From Rhodoblastus sp963710275 (GTDB taxonomy: Bacteria > Pseudomonadota > Alphaproteobacteria > Rhizobiales > Beijerinckiaceae): 64,000 nucleotides of DNA. The translations under genes and the position numbers were made by a program. Every line of letters begins with the position of its first letter. Within the stretch, counting starts at the first letter, position 1. The notes below the pieces were generated by a model that searched no databases, was not told the origin of the DNA, and worked only from the letters and a program-made list of their open reading frames with translations. This document shows, one piece after another, positions 38,376-48,250 of the stretch. The DNA lies in the NCBI GenBank assembly GCA_963710275.1, contig CAVPZS010000008.1, forward strand, positions 372,001 through 436,000. The letters are read 5' to 3'.

Positions 38376-38999
38376 TCAGAGCGCTCCCATCACTTCCTGA
38401 CGGAAGCCATAAACTTCCCTCTTGCCCGCGAAGGGGATCAGCCGCACCTCGCGCGACTGGCCCGGTTCGAACCGCACCGCCGTCCCCGAGGCAATGTCGA
38501 GCCGCATGCCGCGCGCCTTCGCACGGTCGAAATCCAGCGCCGGGTTGGTCTCGAAGAAATGATAATGCGAGCCGACCTGGATCGGCCGGTCGCCGGTATT
38601 GGCCACCGTCAACGTCACGGCCGCCGCGCCTTCGTTGAGCGTGATCTCGCCAGCGTGCGGGGATGGTCTCGCCGGGAACGAGCGTCGGATTGCGCGCCGC
38701 GAATGGGGTGATGCACGGTGACGAGCTTGGTGCCGTCGGGAAAGGTCGCCTCGACCTGGATGTCCTCGATCATTTCGGCGATGCCGTCCATCACCTGGCC
38801 GCGGGTGAGGACATGGGCGCCCTCCTCCATCAGTTGCGCGACGCTCTTGCCGTCGCGCGCGCCCTCGACGACATGGTCGGTGATGAGGGCGATCGGCTTC
38901 GGGATGGTTGAGCTTGACGCCCCGCTCCAGCCTTTTTCGCGCGACCATGGCCGCCATGGCGATCAGCAGCTTGTCTTTTTCGCGCGGCGTCAGGTTCAT
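38376..38999 (-). CDS. ureAB: urease gamma-beta fusion subunit (three frame breaks)
   Basis: The N-terminal 100 residues are UreA (gamma): MNLTPREKDKLLIAMAAMVA, LNHPEA, EGAHVLTRGQVMDGIAEMIEDI, TFPDGTKLVTVHHPI. They are followed with no stop codon in any frame through the join (38640-38720) by NPTLVPGETIPA and the UreB (beta) part NEGAAAVTLTVANTGDRPIQ, VGSHYHFFETN, FAGKREVYGFRQEVMGAL. Fused gamma-beta subunits are known in some bacteria, whereas many Rhizobiales have separate genes. Frame breaks lie near 38890, 38700 and 38655. The start is the ATG at 38999. Confidence 0.88.
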   Translation of the reverse strand: MNLTPREKDKLLIAMAAMVARKRLERGVKLNHPEADRPHHRPCRRGRARRQERRATDGGGRPCPHPRPGDGRHRRNDRGHPGRGDLSRRHQARHRASPHSRRAIRRSFPARPSPHAGEITLNEGAAAVTLTVANTGDRPIQVGSHYHFFETNPALDFDRAKARGMRLDIASGTAVRFEPGQSREVRLIPFAGKREVYGFRQEVMGAL

Positions 39000-39027
39000 C
39001 GCGGCGTCCCCTGTTTTGAGCGGCCCA

Positions 39028-39841
39028 TCATTGCCAGACGCGCGGCAAATCGCAACCGCGCAGATAGGCGAGCGCGGCGGCGACCGACTTGCGCAGGACC
39101 TCCGGCGCGGGACTGGTCATGCGGGCGACCATCATGCCATCCCAGGCCGAGGCGCCCCCGGCGCAAGCTTGCGCATGGAGTTGTTCGCGAAACCCGTCCA
39201 GCCGGCTTTCCGCATCCGGCGCGACCATCAACAGGGTGGCGCAGGCGCGCGCCCCCGCGCCGCAGGCCGGCCGGTCGAGAGTGGCCGCGAGGAACTCGCC
39301 GATCCGCATGTGTTCGGCGAAGATCAATTTGCCGTCGCGCCGCACCCGCCAATCGTCGCGCAGGAAACCGGTTGCGGCGCGCTCGCCCATGGCGAGTCGC
39401 CCGAATACCAGGCTTTCGACCAGCAGGAGACGCGAATTGGCGGCGAGATCGATGCTCAGGCGCCGGGACAGCCGCGCCCGGTCGTAACAGGATGGTCTCC
39501 TGCGGAATCCAGTCGAGACTTCCGCCCGCGCCGACACGCAGGGCAATGTCGATTTGCGCCATCGCGCCGTCGCTGCGGTAGATTTTTTCGGCGGACTGGG
39601 TGGTGAGCGTCGCCTTGGCGCTCGCGGCGATCTCGAAATCATAGGACGCGCCGTCGCCGCCGACGACGCCGCCGGCGCTGTTGATCATGACGCCTTCACA
39701 TCCCTTTTCGGGGCTGGGGCAGCGCAGACGCAAGCCGCCGGTCTCATAAAGCCGCGCCAGGTAGGTCGGTCCGTCGCCACGCTCGAACAGGGCGCGCAAT
39801 TCCCCGCGGGCGCGCGCGGGATGGAGAATGGGCGCGGTCAT
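39028..39841 (-). CDS. ureD: urease accessory protein UreD (one frame break)
   Basis: UreD (UreH) is the scaffold that binds apo-urease for nickel loading. About 270 residues: RLRCPSPEKGCEGVMINSAG, GGVVGGDGASYDFEIAASAKA, TTQSAEKIYRSDG, LDWIPQETILL, then, after one frame change near 39480, LLLVESLVFGRLAMGE and a C-terminus ending LPRVWQ. The start is the ATG at 39841. It follows urtE, separated by a 137-bp gap that holds a palindromic repeat pair. The ureAB start lies 29 bp downstream. Confidence 0.9.
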
Positions 39842-39852
39842 GCCGTTGCAGG

Positions 39853-39935
39853 CTCGTCATGACCGGGCTTGTCCCGGCCAACGGGTGTGGCGACCGAACG
39901 GCGTGGATACCCGGCGCAAGGCCGGGCATGGGGGC
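39853..39935. repeat. inverted pair of dispersed palindromic repeats
   Basis: Two units of the repeat also seen at 2539 and 2901, head to head. A truncated unit TCATGACCGGGCTTGTCCCGG begins at about 39859, and an inverted unit, GGATACCCGGC...GCCGGGCAT, occupies about 39901-39930. Together they can fold into a long cruciform or RNA hairpin between urtE and ureD within the operon. Confidence 0.7.
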
Positions 39936-39977
39936 TGCCGATGGCAAAGACGGTCGTATCCATGATCTATCGCCCGC

Positions 39978-40674
39978 TCACACCGACATGTGGCCGCGGA
40001 CTTCGGATTCGACCATCAACTCGCGGTCGCCGGACAGGACCACCGCGCCGCGATCCATCACGATGAAATCATCCGCCAATTCCCGGGCGAAATCGAAATA
40101 TTGCTCGACCAGCACGATGGCCATGCCGCCCTTGCCGCGCAGATAGGAAATGGCGCCGGCGATGTCCTTGATGATCGAAGGCTGGATGCCCTCGGTCGGC
40201 TCGTCGAGCACCAGCAGACGCGGCCGCATCACCAGCGCGCGGCCGATCGCCAGTTGCTGCTGCTGGCCGCCCGAGAGATCGCCGCCGCGCCGCCCCAGCA
40301 TGCGTGGAGAGGACGGGAAAAAGCTCGAACACCTCGTCCGGGACAAAGCGTTCCGCGCTCGGCGCGGCCGCGAAACCGGTCTTCAGGTTTTCCTCGACGG
40401 TCAGCAGCGGAAAAATCTCGCGGCCCTGCGGCACGAAGGCGATGCCGCGCGCGGCCCGGACATGGGGCGGCAATTTCGAAATATCCTCGCCGTCCCACTT
40501 CACCGCGCCGGAGCGGATCGGCTGCTGCCCGACGATGGCGCGCATCAGCGAGGTCTTGCCGACGCCGTTGCGGCCGAGCACGCAGGTGACCTTGCCGATT
40601 TCGGCCGTCATCGACACCTGCCGCAGCGCCTGCGCCGCGCCATAGAAAAGATCGAGCGACTCGACTGCCAGCAT
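39978..40674 (-). CDS. urtE: urea ABC transporter ATPase UrtE (one frame break)
   Basis: A LivF-type ATPase of the high-affinity urea importer. It has Walker A (GRNGVGKTSLMRAIVG), VPQGREIFPLLTVEENL, signature LSGGQQQQLAIGRAL, Walker B RLLVLDEPTEGIQPSI and the H-loop LVEQ, with the UrtE-typical phrase TEGIQPSIIKDI. The frame change is at about 40310, within MLGRRGGDLSGG. The start is the ATG at 40674, 1 bp past the urtD stop. Confidence 0.93.
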
Positions 40675-40675
40675 C

Positions 40676-41426
40676 CTAACGCCCCAGATAGACTTCGATG
40701 ACGCGCGGATCGGCGCTGACGGCGTCGAGCGAGCCTTCGGCCAGCACGGCGCCTTCGTGCAGCACCGTCACTCTCACATCGAGATCGCGCACGAAGGTCA
40801 TGTCGTGCTCGACGACGACGACGGAATGGCTTTTCGCGATTTCGCGCAGCAGGATCGCCGTCTGCGCCGTTTCGGCGTCAGTCATGCCGGCGACCGGCTC
40901 GTCGACCAGCAAGAGCTTCGGATCCTGGGCCAGCAGCATGCCGATTTCCAGCCATTGCTTCTGGCCATGCGACAGGTCGGCCGCCAGGCGCTTGCGATGG
41001 TCCTGCAGCCGGATGGTCTCCAGGATGTTCTCGATCTTCGCACGCTCCTCGCCATGGCCGAACAGGGTGTAGAGCGGCCCGCGCGGCGCCTTCAGCGCCA
41101 GCCAGATATTGTCCTCGATGCTGTGGCTCTCGAACACCGTCGGCTTCTGGAACTTGCGTCCGATGCCCAGTTCGGCGATGGCCGCCTCGTCGAGCGCCAG
41201 CAGGTCGTGGCCGCCCATGAAGATGGCGTCGCCGGTGTCGGGCCTGCGTCTTGCCGGTGATGACATCCATCATCGTGGTCTTGCCGGCGCCGTTAGGGCC
41301 GATGATCGCCCGCATTTCGCCCGGCGCCAGCACGAGGGAGAGGCCGCGCAGGGCCTTGTAGCCGTCGAAGGTGACCTGGATGTCGTCGAGATAAAGCAGG
41401 GTGCGGGTAATGACGGGATTTTCCAT
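40676..41426 (-). CDS. urtD: urea ABC transporter ATPase UrtD (one frame break)
   Basis: A LivG-type ATPase, about 249 residues. Walker A GPNGAGKTTMMDVITGKT, FESHSIEDNIWLAL-type leader after GRKFQKPTV, signature LSHGQKQWLEIGMLL, Walker B KLLLVDEPVAGMTDAE, and VEHDMTFVRDL. The phrase VAGMTDAET is characteristic of UrtD. The frame change is at about 41250, just after the Walker A segment. The start is the ATG at 41426, 4 bp after the urtC stop region. Confidence 0.93.
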
Positions 41427-41430
41427 GGCC

Positions 41431-42567
41431 TCACTCCGCCGCCTGCTTGCCGGCCTGGGTCATGCCCTTTTTGATCAGCCGGTGCGCCCGCCACTGGTCG
41501 ACCACCCCGACGACCCCCTTCGGCAGGAACAGCGTCACCACGATGAACAGCGCGCCCAGCGCGAACAGCCAGAACTCCGGGAAGACGTCGGTGAAATAGG
41601 TCTTGCCGAAATTGACCAGGATGGCCCCGAGCGCGGCGCCGAACAGGGTTCCGCGGCCGCCGATCGCCACCCAGATCACCGCCTCGATGGAATTGGCCGG
41701 CGCAAATTCGCCGGGATTGATGATGCCGACCTGCGGCACGTAAAGCGCGCCGGCGACGCCCGCCATCATGGCCGAGACGGTGAAGACCAGGGTCTTGTAG
41801 ACTTCCACCCGGTAGCCGAGGAAGCGCGCCCGCAATTCCGCGTCGCGGATGGCGATCAGCACCTTGCCGAATTTCGACGAGACGATGGCCCGCGCCAGCA
41901 CGATGGCCAGCGCCAGCGTCAGCGCCGAAAGCGAAAACAGGCACGCGCGGGTGGCGTCGGATTCGATGTTGAAGCCGAGGATTTCCTTGAAGTCGGTCAG
42001 GCCGTTATTGCCGCCGAAACCCATGTCGTTGCGAAAGAACGCCAGCAGCAGGGCGTAGGTCATGGCTTGGGTAATGATCGAGAGATAGACGCCGGAGACG
42101 CGCGAGCGGAAGGCGAACCAGCCGAACACCAGCGCCAGCAGGCCGGGAACCAGCAGCGCCATGACCAGCGCGAAGGGGAAATGCTGGAAGCCCCACCAGG
42201 TGACCGGCAGATCCTTCCAGTTCAGGAAGACCATGAAATCCGGCAGGATCGGATTGCCGTAGACGCCGCGCGTTCCGATCTGGCGCATCAGATACATGCC
42301 CATGGCGTAGCCGCCGAGGGCAAAAAACGCGCCGTGTCCGAGCGACAGGATGCCGCAATAGCCCCAGACGAGGTCGAGCGCGACCGCGAGTATGGCGAAG
42401 CAGAGATATTTGCCGAGCAGCGCGACGAGATAGACCGGCGGATGCAGCACGAAGCTTTGCGGCGTCGCCAGCAACAGCAGGGGAACAGCGACGGCGATGG
42501 CGACCAGCAGCGCGAGGAAGGCGCGGTCGCGCCCGGTGAGCGCGGAGAACAGGCGGGACAGGACCAT
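41431..42567 (-). CDS. urtC: urea ABC transporter permease UrtC
   Basis: A 378-residue LivM-type permease with about ten helices. It has the inner-membrane signature LDLVWGYCGILSLGHGAFFA and the EAA-like loop AIRDAELRARFLGY, then GALYVPQVGIINPGEFAPANSIEAVIWVAIGGRGTLFG, a phrase typical of urea transporters. Intact. The start is the ATG at 42567, 1 bp after urtB's stop. Confidence 0.95.
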   Translation of the reverse strand: MVLSRLFSALTGRDRAFLALLVAIAVAVPLLLLATPQSFVLHPPVYLVALLGKYLCFAILAVALDLVWGYCGILSLGHGAFFALGGYAMGMYLMRQIGTRGVYGNPILPDFMVFLNWKDLPVTWWGFQHFPFALVMALLVPGLLALVFGWFAFRSRVSGVYLSIITQAMTYALLLAFFRNDMGFGGNNGLTDFKEILGFNIESDATRACLFSLSALTLALAIVLARAIVSSKFGKVLIAIRDAELRARFLGYRVEVYKTLVFTVSAMMAGVAGALYVPQVGIINPGEFAPANSIEAVIWVAIGGRGTLFGAALGAILVNFGKTYFTDVFPEFWLFALGALFIVVTLFLPKGVVGVVDQWRAHRLIKKGMTQAGKQAAE

Positions 42568-42568
42568 G

Positions 42569-44167
42569 TCAGGCCTCCACCGACCGGCCCTTGAGCGCGA
42601 ACAACCCGCGCGGGCGCTTCTGGATGAACAGGATGATGAAGACCAGCACGGCGATCTTGCCGAGCACCGCGCCGACCAGCGGCTCCAGCGCCTTGTTGGC
42701 GACGCCGAGCGTCAGCGCCGCGACCAGCGTGCCCCAGAGATTGCCGACGCCGCCGAACACCACCACCATGAAACTGTCGATGATGTAGCCCTGGCCGAGG
42801 TTGGGCGAGACATTGTCGATCTGCGACAGCGCCACCCCGGCGATCCCGGCGATGCCCGAGCCGAGGCCGAAGGCCATGGCGTCGATGCGGTCGGTCGAAA
42901 TGCCCATGGAGGCGGCCATGCGGCGATTCTGGGTCACGGCGCGCATTTTCAACCCGAAGGAGGTGGCGCGCAGCAGGAATTGCAGCGCCGCGAACACCGC
43001 CAGCGCGAAGACGATGATCCACATTCGGCCGTAGGTGATCTGGAGGCCGCCGAGTTCGAAGGTCCCGGCCATGAAGGACGGAGCGCCGACCTCGCGATTG
43101 TCGGGGCCGAAGATGCTGCGCACCGCCTGCTGCAGCACGAGCGACAGGCCGAAGGTGGCGAGCAGGGTCTCGAGCGGGCGGCCGTAGAGATGGCGGATGA
43201 TGATGCGCTCGATGGCTATGCCCAACAGGCCGGTGACGACAAAGGCCAGGGGAACCGCGATGAACAGCGAATTGTCGAACCAGCCGGGATGATGGGAGCG
43301 GATGAACTCCTGCACGACGAAGGTGGTGTAGGCGCCGACCATCACCATTTCGCCATGGGCCATGTTGATGACGCCCATGACGCCGAAGGTGATGGCGAGG
43401 CCGATCGCCGCCAGCAGCAGGACCGAGCCCAGCGACAGCCCGTACCAGACATTCTGCAGATAGCCCCACAGGGCGATGCGGCTCTGGATCGATTTCGCGG
43501 CAGTCTCGGCGGCGGCTTTCGCCGCGGCGTCGCCGCCATTCATGCCGGTCAGCAGGCCCTGCGCGTCCTGGTCGCCGCGCTGGCGCAAGACCTCGATCGC
43601 CTGCAGCCGGTCGGGCGCGGGCGTGTCGGCCTTCGTCACGAGGATGGCGGCGCGCGCCTCCTTGAGCGCCTTGGCGACGCCCGCGTCCTTTTCCTGCGCC
43701 AGCGCCGCCTCGACGGCAGGCAGCGCGGCGGCGTCATGCTGGTGCAGCACGGCCTGCGCCGCCTCGCGGCGCCGGGCCGGATCGGGAGCGCGCAGGTTGA
43801 GGTTGCCGAGCGCGGCGTCTATGGCGCGGCGCACCTTGTTGTTGAGCCGCACCGATTTCAGGCCGTCGGGCTTGCTTGGCGCCGGCGCGCCGGTCGCGGC
43901 GACGGTCAGGCCGCCGCTCTTTTCCTGCGCATAGACCTCGCCCGTGGCCGGATCGAACAGCAGGCGTCCGTCCGAAAGCGCCTGCAGGATCGGCAGCGCG
44001 CGCGGGTCGGCGCTGACGCCGAGCGCCTCGACCGCCTGCGTCGTCTCGCCATAGGCGTCCTTGGCGAACCCGGAGAGGCTGGTTTCCGCGCGCGACGGAT
44101 GGGTCACGGCAAGGAACAGCAAGGCGACAAGGAGAAGGAAGGCGATCCGGGAAAATGGAGCGGTCAA
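42569..44167 (-). CDS. urtB: urea ABC transporter permease UrtB
   Basis: A 532-residue LivH-type permease. The N-terminal 200 residues are a secreted/periplasmic helical region behind a signal peptide (FSRIAFLLLVALLFLAVTHP), characteristic of the long UrtB form. The C-terminal 300 residues hold the permease, with GVMGVINMAHGEMVMVGAYT, LYGRPLETLLATFGLSLVLQ and the EAA-type loop TQNRRMAASMGI. Intact. The start is the ATG at 44167. About 86 bp separate it from the urtA stop. Confidence 0.95.
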   Translation of the reverse strand: MTAPFSRIAFLLLVALLFLAVTHPSRAETSLSGFAKDAYGETTQAVEALGVSADPRALPILQALSDGRLLFDPATGEVYAQEKSGGLTVAATGAPAPSKPDGLKSVRLNNKVRRAIDAALGNLNLRAPDPARRREAAQAVLHQHDAAALPAVEAALAQEKDAGVAKALKEARAAILVTKADTPAPDRLQAIEVLRQRGDQDAQGLLTGMNGGDAAAKAAAETAAKSIQSRIALWGYLQNVWYGLSLGSVLLLAAIGLAITFGVMGVINMAHGEMVMVGAYTTFVVQEFIRSHHPGWFDNSLFIAVPLAFVVTGLLGIAIERIIIRHLYGRPLETLLATFGLSLVLQQAVRSIFGPDNREVGAPSFMAGTFELGGLQITYGRMWIIVFALAVFAALQFLLRATSFGLKMRAVTQNRRMAASMGISTDRIDAMAFGLGSGIAGIAGVALSQIDNVSPNLGQGYIIDSFMVVVFGGVGNLWGTLVAALTLGVANKALEPLVGAVLGKIAVLVFIILFIQKRPRGLFALKGRSVEA

Positions 44168-44253
44168 GGCAAAGCTTCCAGAAAGAGGCCGGAAGGCGAA
44201 GAGACTTCGCCTTCCGCAATCATAGCTCCATGGGAGCGTTCAGGAAAAGGCCA

Positions 44254-45544
44254 TCAGGCGCCGCCGCATTTTTCCGTCTTGATGTTGTAATTGCCGCATT
44301 TCTTGTCTTTCCAGTCGCCGACCAGATCCTTGGAGCCCTCGAGGAACTTCGACCAGCGCGTCGCCGGCGATCACGCCGTCGCTCTTCCACACCACGTCGA
44401 ACTGTCCCTTGTCGTTGATCTCGCCGACGAAGACCGGCTTGGTGATGTGATGGTTGGGCAGCACTTCGGCGATTCCGCCGGTGAGGTTCGGCGTCTTGGT
44501 GCCGATCAGCGCGTCGAGCACCTTGTCCGGATCGGTTGTCTTGGCCTTTTCCACCGCCTTCACCCAGAGGTTGAAGCCGATGTAATGCGCTTCCATGGGA
44601 TCGTTGGTGACGCGCTTCGGATTTTTCGTGAACGCATGCCAGCGCTCGATGAACGCCTTGTTTTCCGGGGTGTCGATGGATTCGAAATAGTTCCACGCCG
44701 CGAGCTGGCCGACCAGCGGCTTGGTGTCCATGCCGGCGAGCTCCTCCTCGCCGACCGAGAAGGCGACGACGGGAATGTCCGTCGCCTTGATGCCCTGGTT
44801 GCCAAGCTCCTTGTAGAAGGGCACGTTGGCGTCGCCGTTGATGGTCGAGACCACCGCCGTCTTCTTGCCCTCGGAGCCGAACTTCTTGATGCTGGCGACG
44901 ATGGTCTGCCAGTCGCTATGCCCGAAGGGCGTGTAATTGATCATGATGTCCTCGGGCGCCACGCCCTTGGCCTTCAGATAGGCTTCGAGGATCTTGTTGG
45001 TGGTGCGCGGATAGACATAGTCGGTGCCCGCGAGCACCCAGCGCTTCACGCTCTCTTCCTTCATCAGGTAGTCGACGGCGGGAATGGCCTGCTGGTTCGG
45101 CGCGGCGCCGGTATAGATGACGTTGCGCTCGCTTTCCTCGCCCTCATATTGCACGGGGTAGAACAGGATATTGTTCAATTCCTTGAACACCGGAAGCACG
45201 GATTTGCGCGAGACCGAGGTCCAGCAGCCAAACACGGAGGCCACCTTGTCCTTGGCGATGAGTTCGCGCGCCTTTTCGGCGAACAATGGCCAGTTGGACG
45301 CGGGATCGACGACCACCGCCTCGAGCTGCTTGCCGAGCAGGCCGCCCTTCTTGTTCTGCTCGTCGATGAGCATGAGCATGACGTCCTTCAGGGTCGTCTC
45401 GGAAATCGCCATGGTTCCCGAGAGCGAATGCAGGATGCCGACCTTGATCGTCTCGCCCTCGGCCGCCAGCGCGGGGGCCGCTTTCGCGAGAACAGCCAGG
45501 CTCGCGGCGTAGGTCATCGTCTTCAGGAAGGTTCTGCGCTGCAT
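44254..45544 (-). CDS. urtA: urea ABC transporter substrate-binding protein UrtA (one frame break)
   Basis: The periplasmic receptor of the urea importer, first gene of the urt-ure block. The signal peptide begins MQRRTFLKTMTYAASLAVLA, with a twin-arginine-like RRTFLK and a probable cleavage after ALA. The mature domain shows GILHSLSGTMAISETTLKD, DPASNWPLFAEKARELI, the CWTSVSRKSVLPVF and YPVQYEGEESERNVIYTGAA motifs, all typical of UrtA/AmiC-like binding proteins. One extra base near 44352 breaks the C-terminus, which should read WSKFLEGSKDL ... KCGNYNIKTEKCGGA with TGA at 44254. The start is the ATG at 45544. Confidence 0.95.
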
Positions 45545-45652
45545 GGGGAGAGTCTCCGGTGTCGGTCTTTCGACGTTTTCGTTGAAACTGGTTTGCAAGA
45601 AACATCGCGGGCGCAGCCGATGAGCTCCGCGCTTGCCCGCCGCGTCCTGGAT

Positions 45653-45669
45653 ATGCAGGAAAAATGCCG
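45653..45669 (-). promoter_or_regulatory. possible sigma-54 (-24/-12) promoter of urtA
   Basis: The minus strand reads CGGCATTTTTCCTGCAT: GG and GC separated by exactly 10 nt, with GGCA and TGCA matching the sigma-54 core (TGGCAC-N5-TTGCA). It lies about 109 bp upstream of the urtA start, consistent with the nitrogen-regulated (NtrC) urt operons of other bacteria. Only the core match is seen; I did not find a clear NtrC operator. Confidence 0.35.
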
Positions 45670-45814
45670 CGATTGCGCGCCCGGGCCGCCGCAGGACGCA
45701 GGCCCCCTCAAACAATCCATTGACGGTGTAAATGACCGCATTCCGCACGCAAATACTGCATATTAATTCATCGTTTGCAAAAATATTAGGCGCCCTGTTA
45801 TTGAGCTTCGGGAC

Positions 45815-46087
45815 TCACGACCGCGGAAAAGGCTCGGGCCGGGGCTGTTTCAAACGCACGCCGCGCCCGCCGGCGCGGCTTTCCACATTGTCGCCGATGA
45901 GATCGACGCCGGCCCGGTCGAGCGCCTCGATTACCTTGGTCAGCGTTTCGACCACGCCTCGGACATTGCCGGCGCTGGCCTCCATGCGCTGGATGGTCGG
46001 CAGCGAGACGCCGGACAATTCCGCGAGCTGGCGCTGGTCGAGCCCGAGCAGGGCCCGGGCGGCCCGTAATTGCGCTGCGGTGATCAC
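45815..46087 (-). CDS. XRE-family HTH transcriptional regulator
   Basis: A 90-residue protein with a Cro/C1-type helix-turn-helix: TAAQLRAARALLGLDQRQLA, then SGVSLPTIQRMEASAG and TLTKVIEALDRAGVDLIGDN. This short single-domain form is frequent in alphaproteobacteria, and the phrase AALDRAGVELI is typical. It lies between the divergent hyf operon and urtA on the urtA strand; whether it regulates either is not known. The start is the ATG at 46087. Confidence 0.85.
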   Translation of the reverse strand: MITAAQLRAARALLGLDQRQLAELSGVSLPTIQRMEASAGNVRGVVETLTKVIEALDRAGVDLIGDNVESRAGGRGVRLKQPRPEPFPRS

Positions 46088-46240
46088 GTCGCCTTCCTCC
46101 TGCGCTGACGAATGCGGCCCGCCGATATTGACCGCGGCCCGAGAGGGCGTAAATTCAATTCATTGGTGATTCCACATCATATTTGATGGAAAATACATGA
46201 GTCTCCATGGGCAGACCATAAATAACCGTGGCGTGCAGTG

Positions 46241-48250
46241 ATGCCGGCGGGGGGCTTCCTGATCGGCGACGCGCTGCTGCTCGCCTTGGGACTGTCGGCG
46301 TTGACGCCGACCCGCTTTCGCGGCGCCTCCGCCCTCGTCTATTCCGCCTCGCTCGCGATCTCGCTCGTCTTGCTGGTGGCCGCGGCGCTGCGCCTGCTGA
46401 CCTCCGACGGGCCTTCGATCCTCGTGCTGCCGATCGGCCTCCCCTGGCTCGGCGCCCATTTCCGCCTCGACGCGCTGTCGAGCTTTTTCCTCGTCATCGT
46501 CAATCTCGGCGGCGCCGCGGCCAGTCTCTATGGCGTCGGCCATGGCCGCCACGAGCGTGAGGCGCGGCGCGTCCTCCCCTTCTTTCCGGCCTTTCTCGCC
46601 GGCATGAACCTGGTGCTGCTCGCCGACGACGCCTATGCCTTCCTCCTGTCCTGGGAATTCATGTCGCTGGCGTCCTGGGCGCTGGTGATGGCCCATCACG
46701 GCGACCGCGAAAACGCCCGCGCCGGCTATGTCTATATCGTCATGGCCAGCATAGGGACCTTCGCCCTGCTGCTCGCCTTCGGCCTGATGGCCGGACCCGA
46801 CGGCGGCTACGCCTTCGCCGCCATGCGCGGCCATGCGCCGTCGCCTGTCGTCGCCGGTTTCGTCCTGGCGCTGGTCCTGGTCGGCGCCGGCTCGAAGGCC
46901 GGCCTCGCGCCTTTGCACGTCTGGCTGCCGCTGGCCCATCCCGCCGCGCCCAGCCATGTCTCGGCCCTGATGAGCGGGGTCATGACCAAGGTTGCCGTTT
47001 ATGGCTTCATCCGCATCGTCTTCGACCTGCTCGGCCCCGCGGCCTGGTGGTGGGCGATCCCGGTGCTGGCGGTGGGCGCCGCCACCTCAGTCCTCGGCGT
47101 GCTGTTCGCGCTGTTGCAGTCGGACCTCAAGCGCGTGCTGGCCTACAGCACCATCGAGAACATCGGCGTGGTCTTTGTGGCGCTGGGGCTGGCGCTGGCT
47201 TTCGAGACCAGCGCCTTCGCCGGCGCCGCCGCCCTGGCGATGACCGCCGCCCTGCTCCACGTGCTGAACCATTCGCTGTTCAAGAGCCTGCTGTTCTTCG
47301 GCGCGGGATCGGTGCTGACAGCGACGGGTCGACGCGACATGGGCCGGCTGGGTGGGCTGCTCAACAAGATGCCGGCGACCGGCCTGTTCGTCCTCGTCGG
47401 CTGCGCCGCGATCTCGGCCCTGCCGCCGCTGAACGGTTTCGTCTCGGAATGGCTGACTTTTCAGGCCATCCTGCTCAGCCCGTCGCTGCCGGCGTGGACG
47501 CTGCGGCTGATGATTCCCGCGGTCGGGGCGCTGCTGGCGCTGGCGGCGGCCTTGGCCGGCGCCTGTTTCGTCCGCGCCTTCGGCATCGCCTTTCTCGGCC
47601 GGCCGCGCAGCCAGGCGGCTCAGGACGCTGTCGAAACCGACCGCTTTGCTCTCGCCGCCATGGGGGGGCTGGCCGCCCTCTGCCTGCTGGCCGGGATCTT
47701 TCCGGGCGTGGTGATCGACGCCTTGCAGCCGGTCGTGCGCCATCTCGTCGGCGCCAACATGATCTCGCAGTCGTCGATCCCCTGGCTGTCCATCGTGCCC
47801 ATCGCCGAAAGCCGCAGCTCCTACAACGGCTTGCTGGTCTTCCTCTTCATCGCGAGCTCGGCGCTGCTCGCGGCCAGCGTCATCCACCGGCTGGCCTCGG
47901 ACGCCATCCGGCGCGCGCCGGCCTGGGACTGCGGATTCCCCAACGCCGACCCGGCGACCCAATATACCGCCGAAAGCTTCGCCCAGCCGATCAGGCGGGT
48001 CTATGGCGACTTCGCCTTCCGCGCCCGCGAAAAGGTCGACATGCCGCCGCCGGGCGATCTTCGCCCCGCGCGCATCGAGGTCGAGATGACCGATCGCATC
48101 TGGGAACTTCTCTACAAGCCGGTCATCGGCGCCGTCACCGGTCTGGCGGACCGGATGAACGCGCTGCAATTCCTGTCGATCCGCCAATATCTCAGCCTGG
48201 TCTTCGGCGCCCTCGTCTTCCTCCTGCTGGTCCTTGCGTCATGGAATTGA
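46241..48250 (+). CDS. hyfB: hydrogenase-4/complex-I-like antiporter subunit HyfB
   Basis: A 670-residue Mrp/NuoL/N-type antiporter subunit of a membrane-bound hydrogenase-4-like complex. It has about 16 helices, including the segment FLLSWEFMSLASWALVM with the conserved helix-5 Glu, LAPLHVWLPLAHPAAPSHVS and LMSGVMTKVAVYGF with the helix-7/8 Lys, then LLHVLNHSLFKSLLFFGAGS. The long C-terminal part (APAWDCGFPNADPATQYTAES) is the HyfB-type tail. The ATG at 46241 follows a GTG three bases upstream; AGTG-rich spacing leaves the ribosome site unclear. First gene of a six-gene operon. Confidence 0.92.
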   Translation: MPAGGFLIGDALLLALGLSALTPTRFRGASALVYSASLAISLVLLVAAALRLLTSDGPSILVLPIGLPWLGAHFRLDALSSFFLVIVNLGGAAASLYGVGHGRHEREARRVLPFFPAFLAGMNLVLLADDAYAFLLSWEFMSLASWALVMAHHGDRENARAGYVYIVMASIGTFALLLAFGLMAGPDGGYAFAAMRGHAPSPVVAGFVLALVLVGAGSKAGLAPLHVWLPLAHPAAPSHVSALMSGVMTKVAVYGFIRIVFDLLGPAAWWWAIPVLAVGAATSVLGVLFALLQSDLKRVLAYSTIENIGVVFVALGLALAFETSAFAGAAALAMTAALLHVLNHSLFKSLLFFGAGSVLTATGRRDMGRLGGLLNKMPATGLFVLVGCAAISALPPLNGFVSEWLTFQAILLSPSLPAWTLRLMIPAVGALLALAAALAGACFVRAFGIAFLGRPRSQAAQDAVETDRFALAAMGGLAALCLLAGIFPGVVIDALQPVVRHLVGANMISQSSIPWLSIVPIAESRSSYNGLLVFLFIASSALLAASVIHRLASDAIRRAPAWDCGFPNADPATQYTAESFAQPIRRVYGDFAFRAREKVDMPPPGDLRPARIEVEMTDRIWELLYKPVIGAVTGLADRMNALQFLSIRQYLSLVFGALVFLLLVLASWN

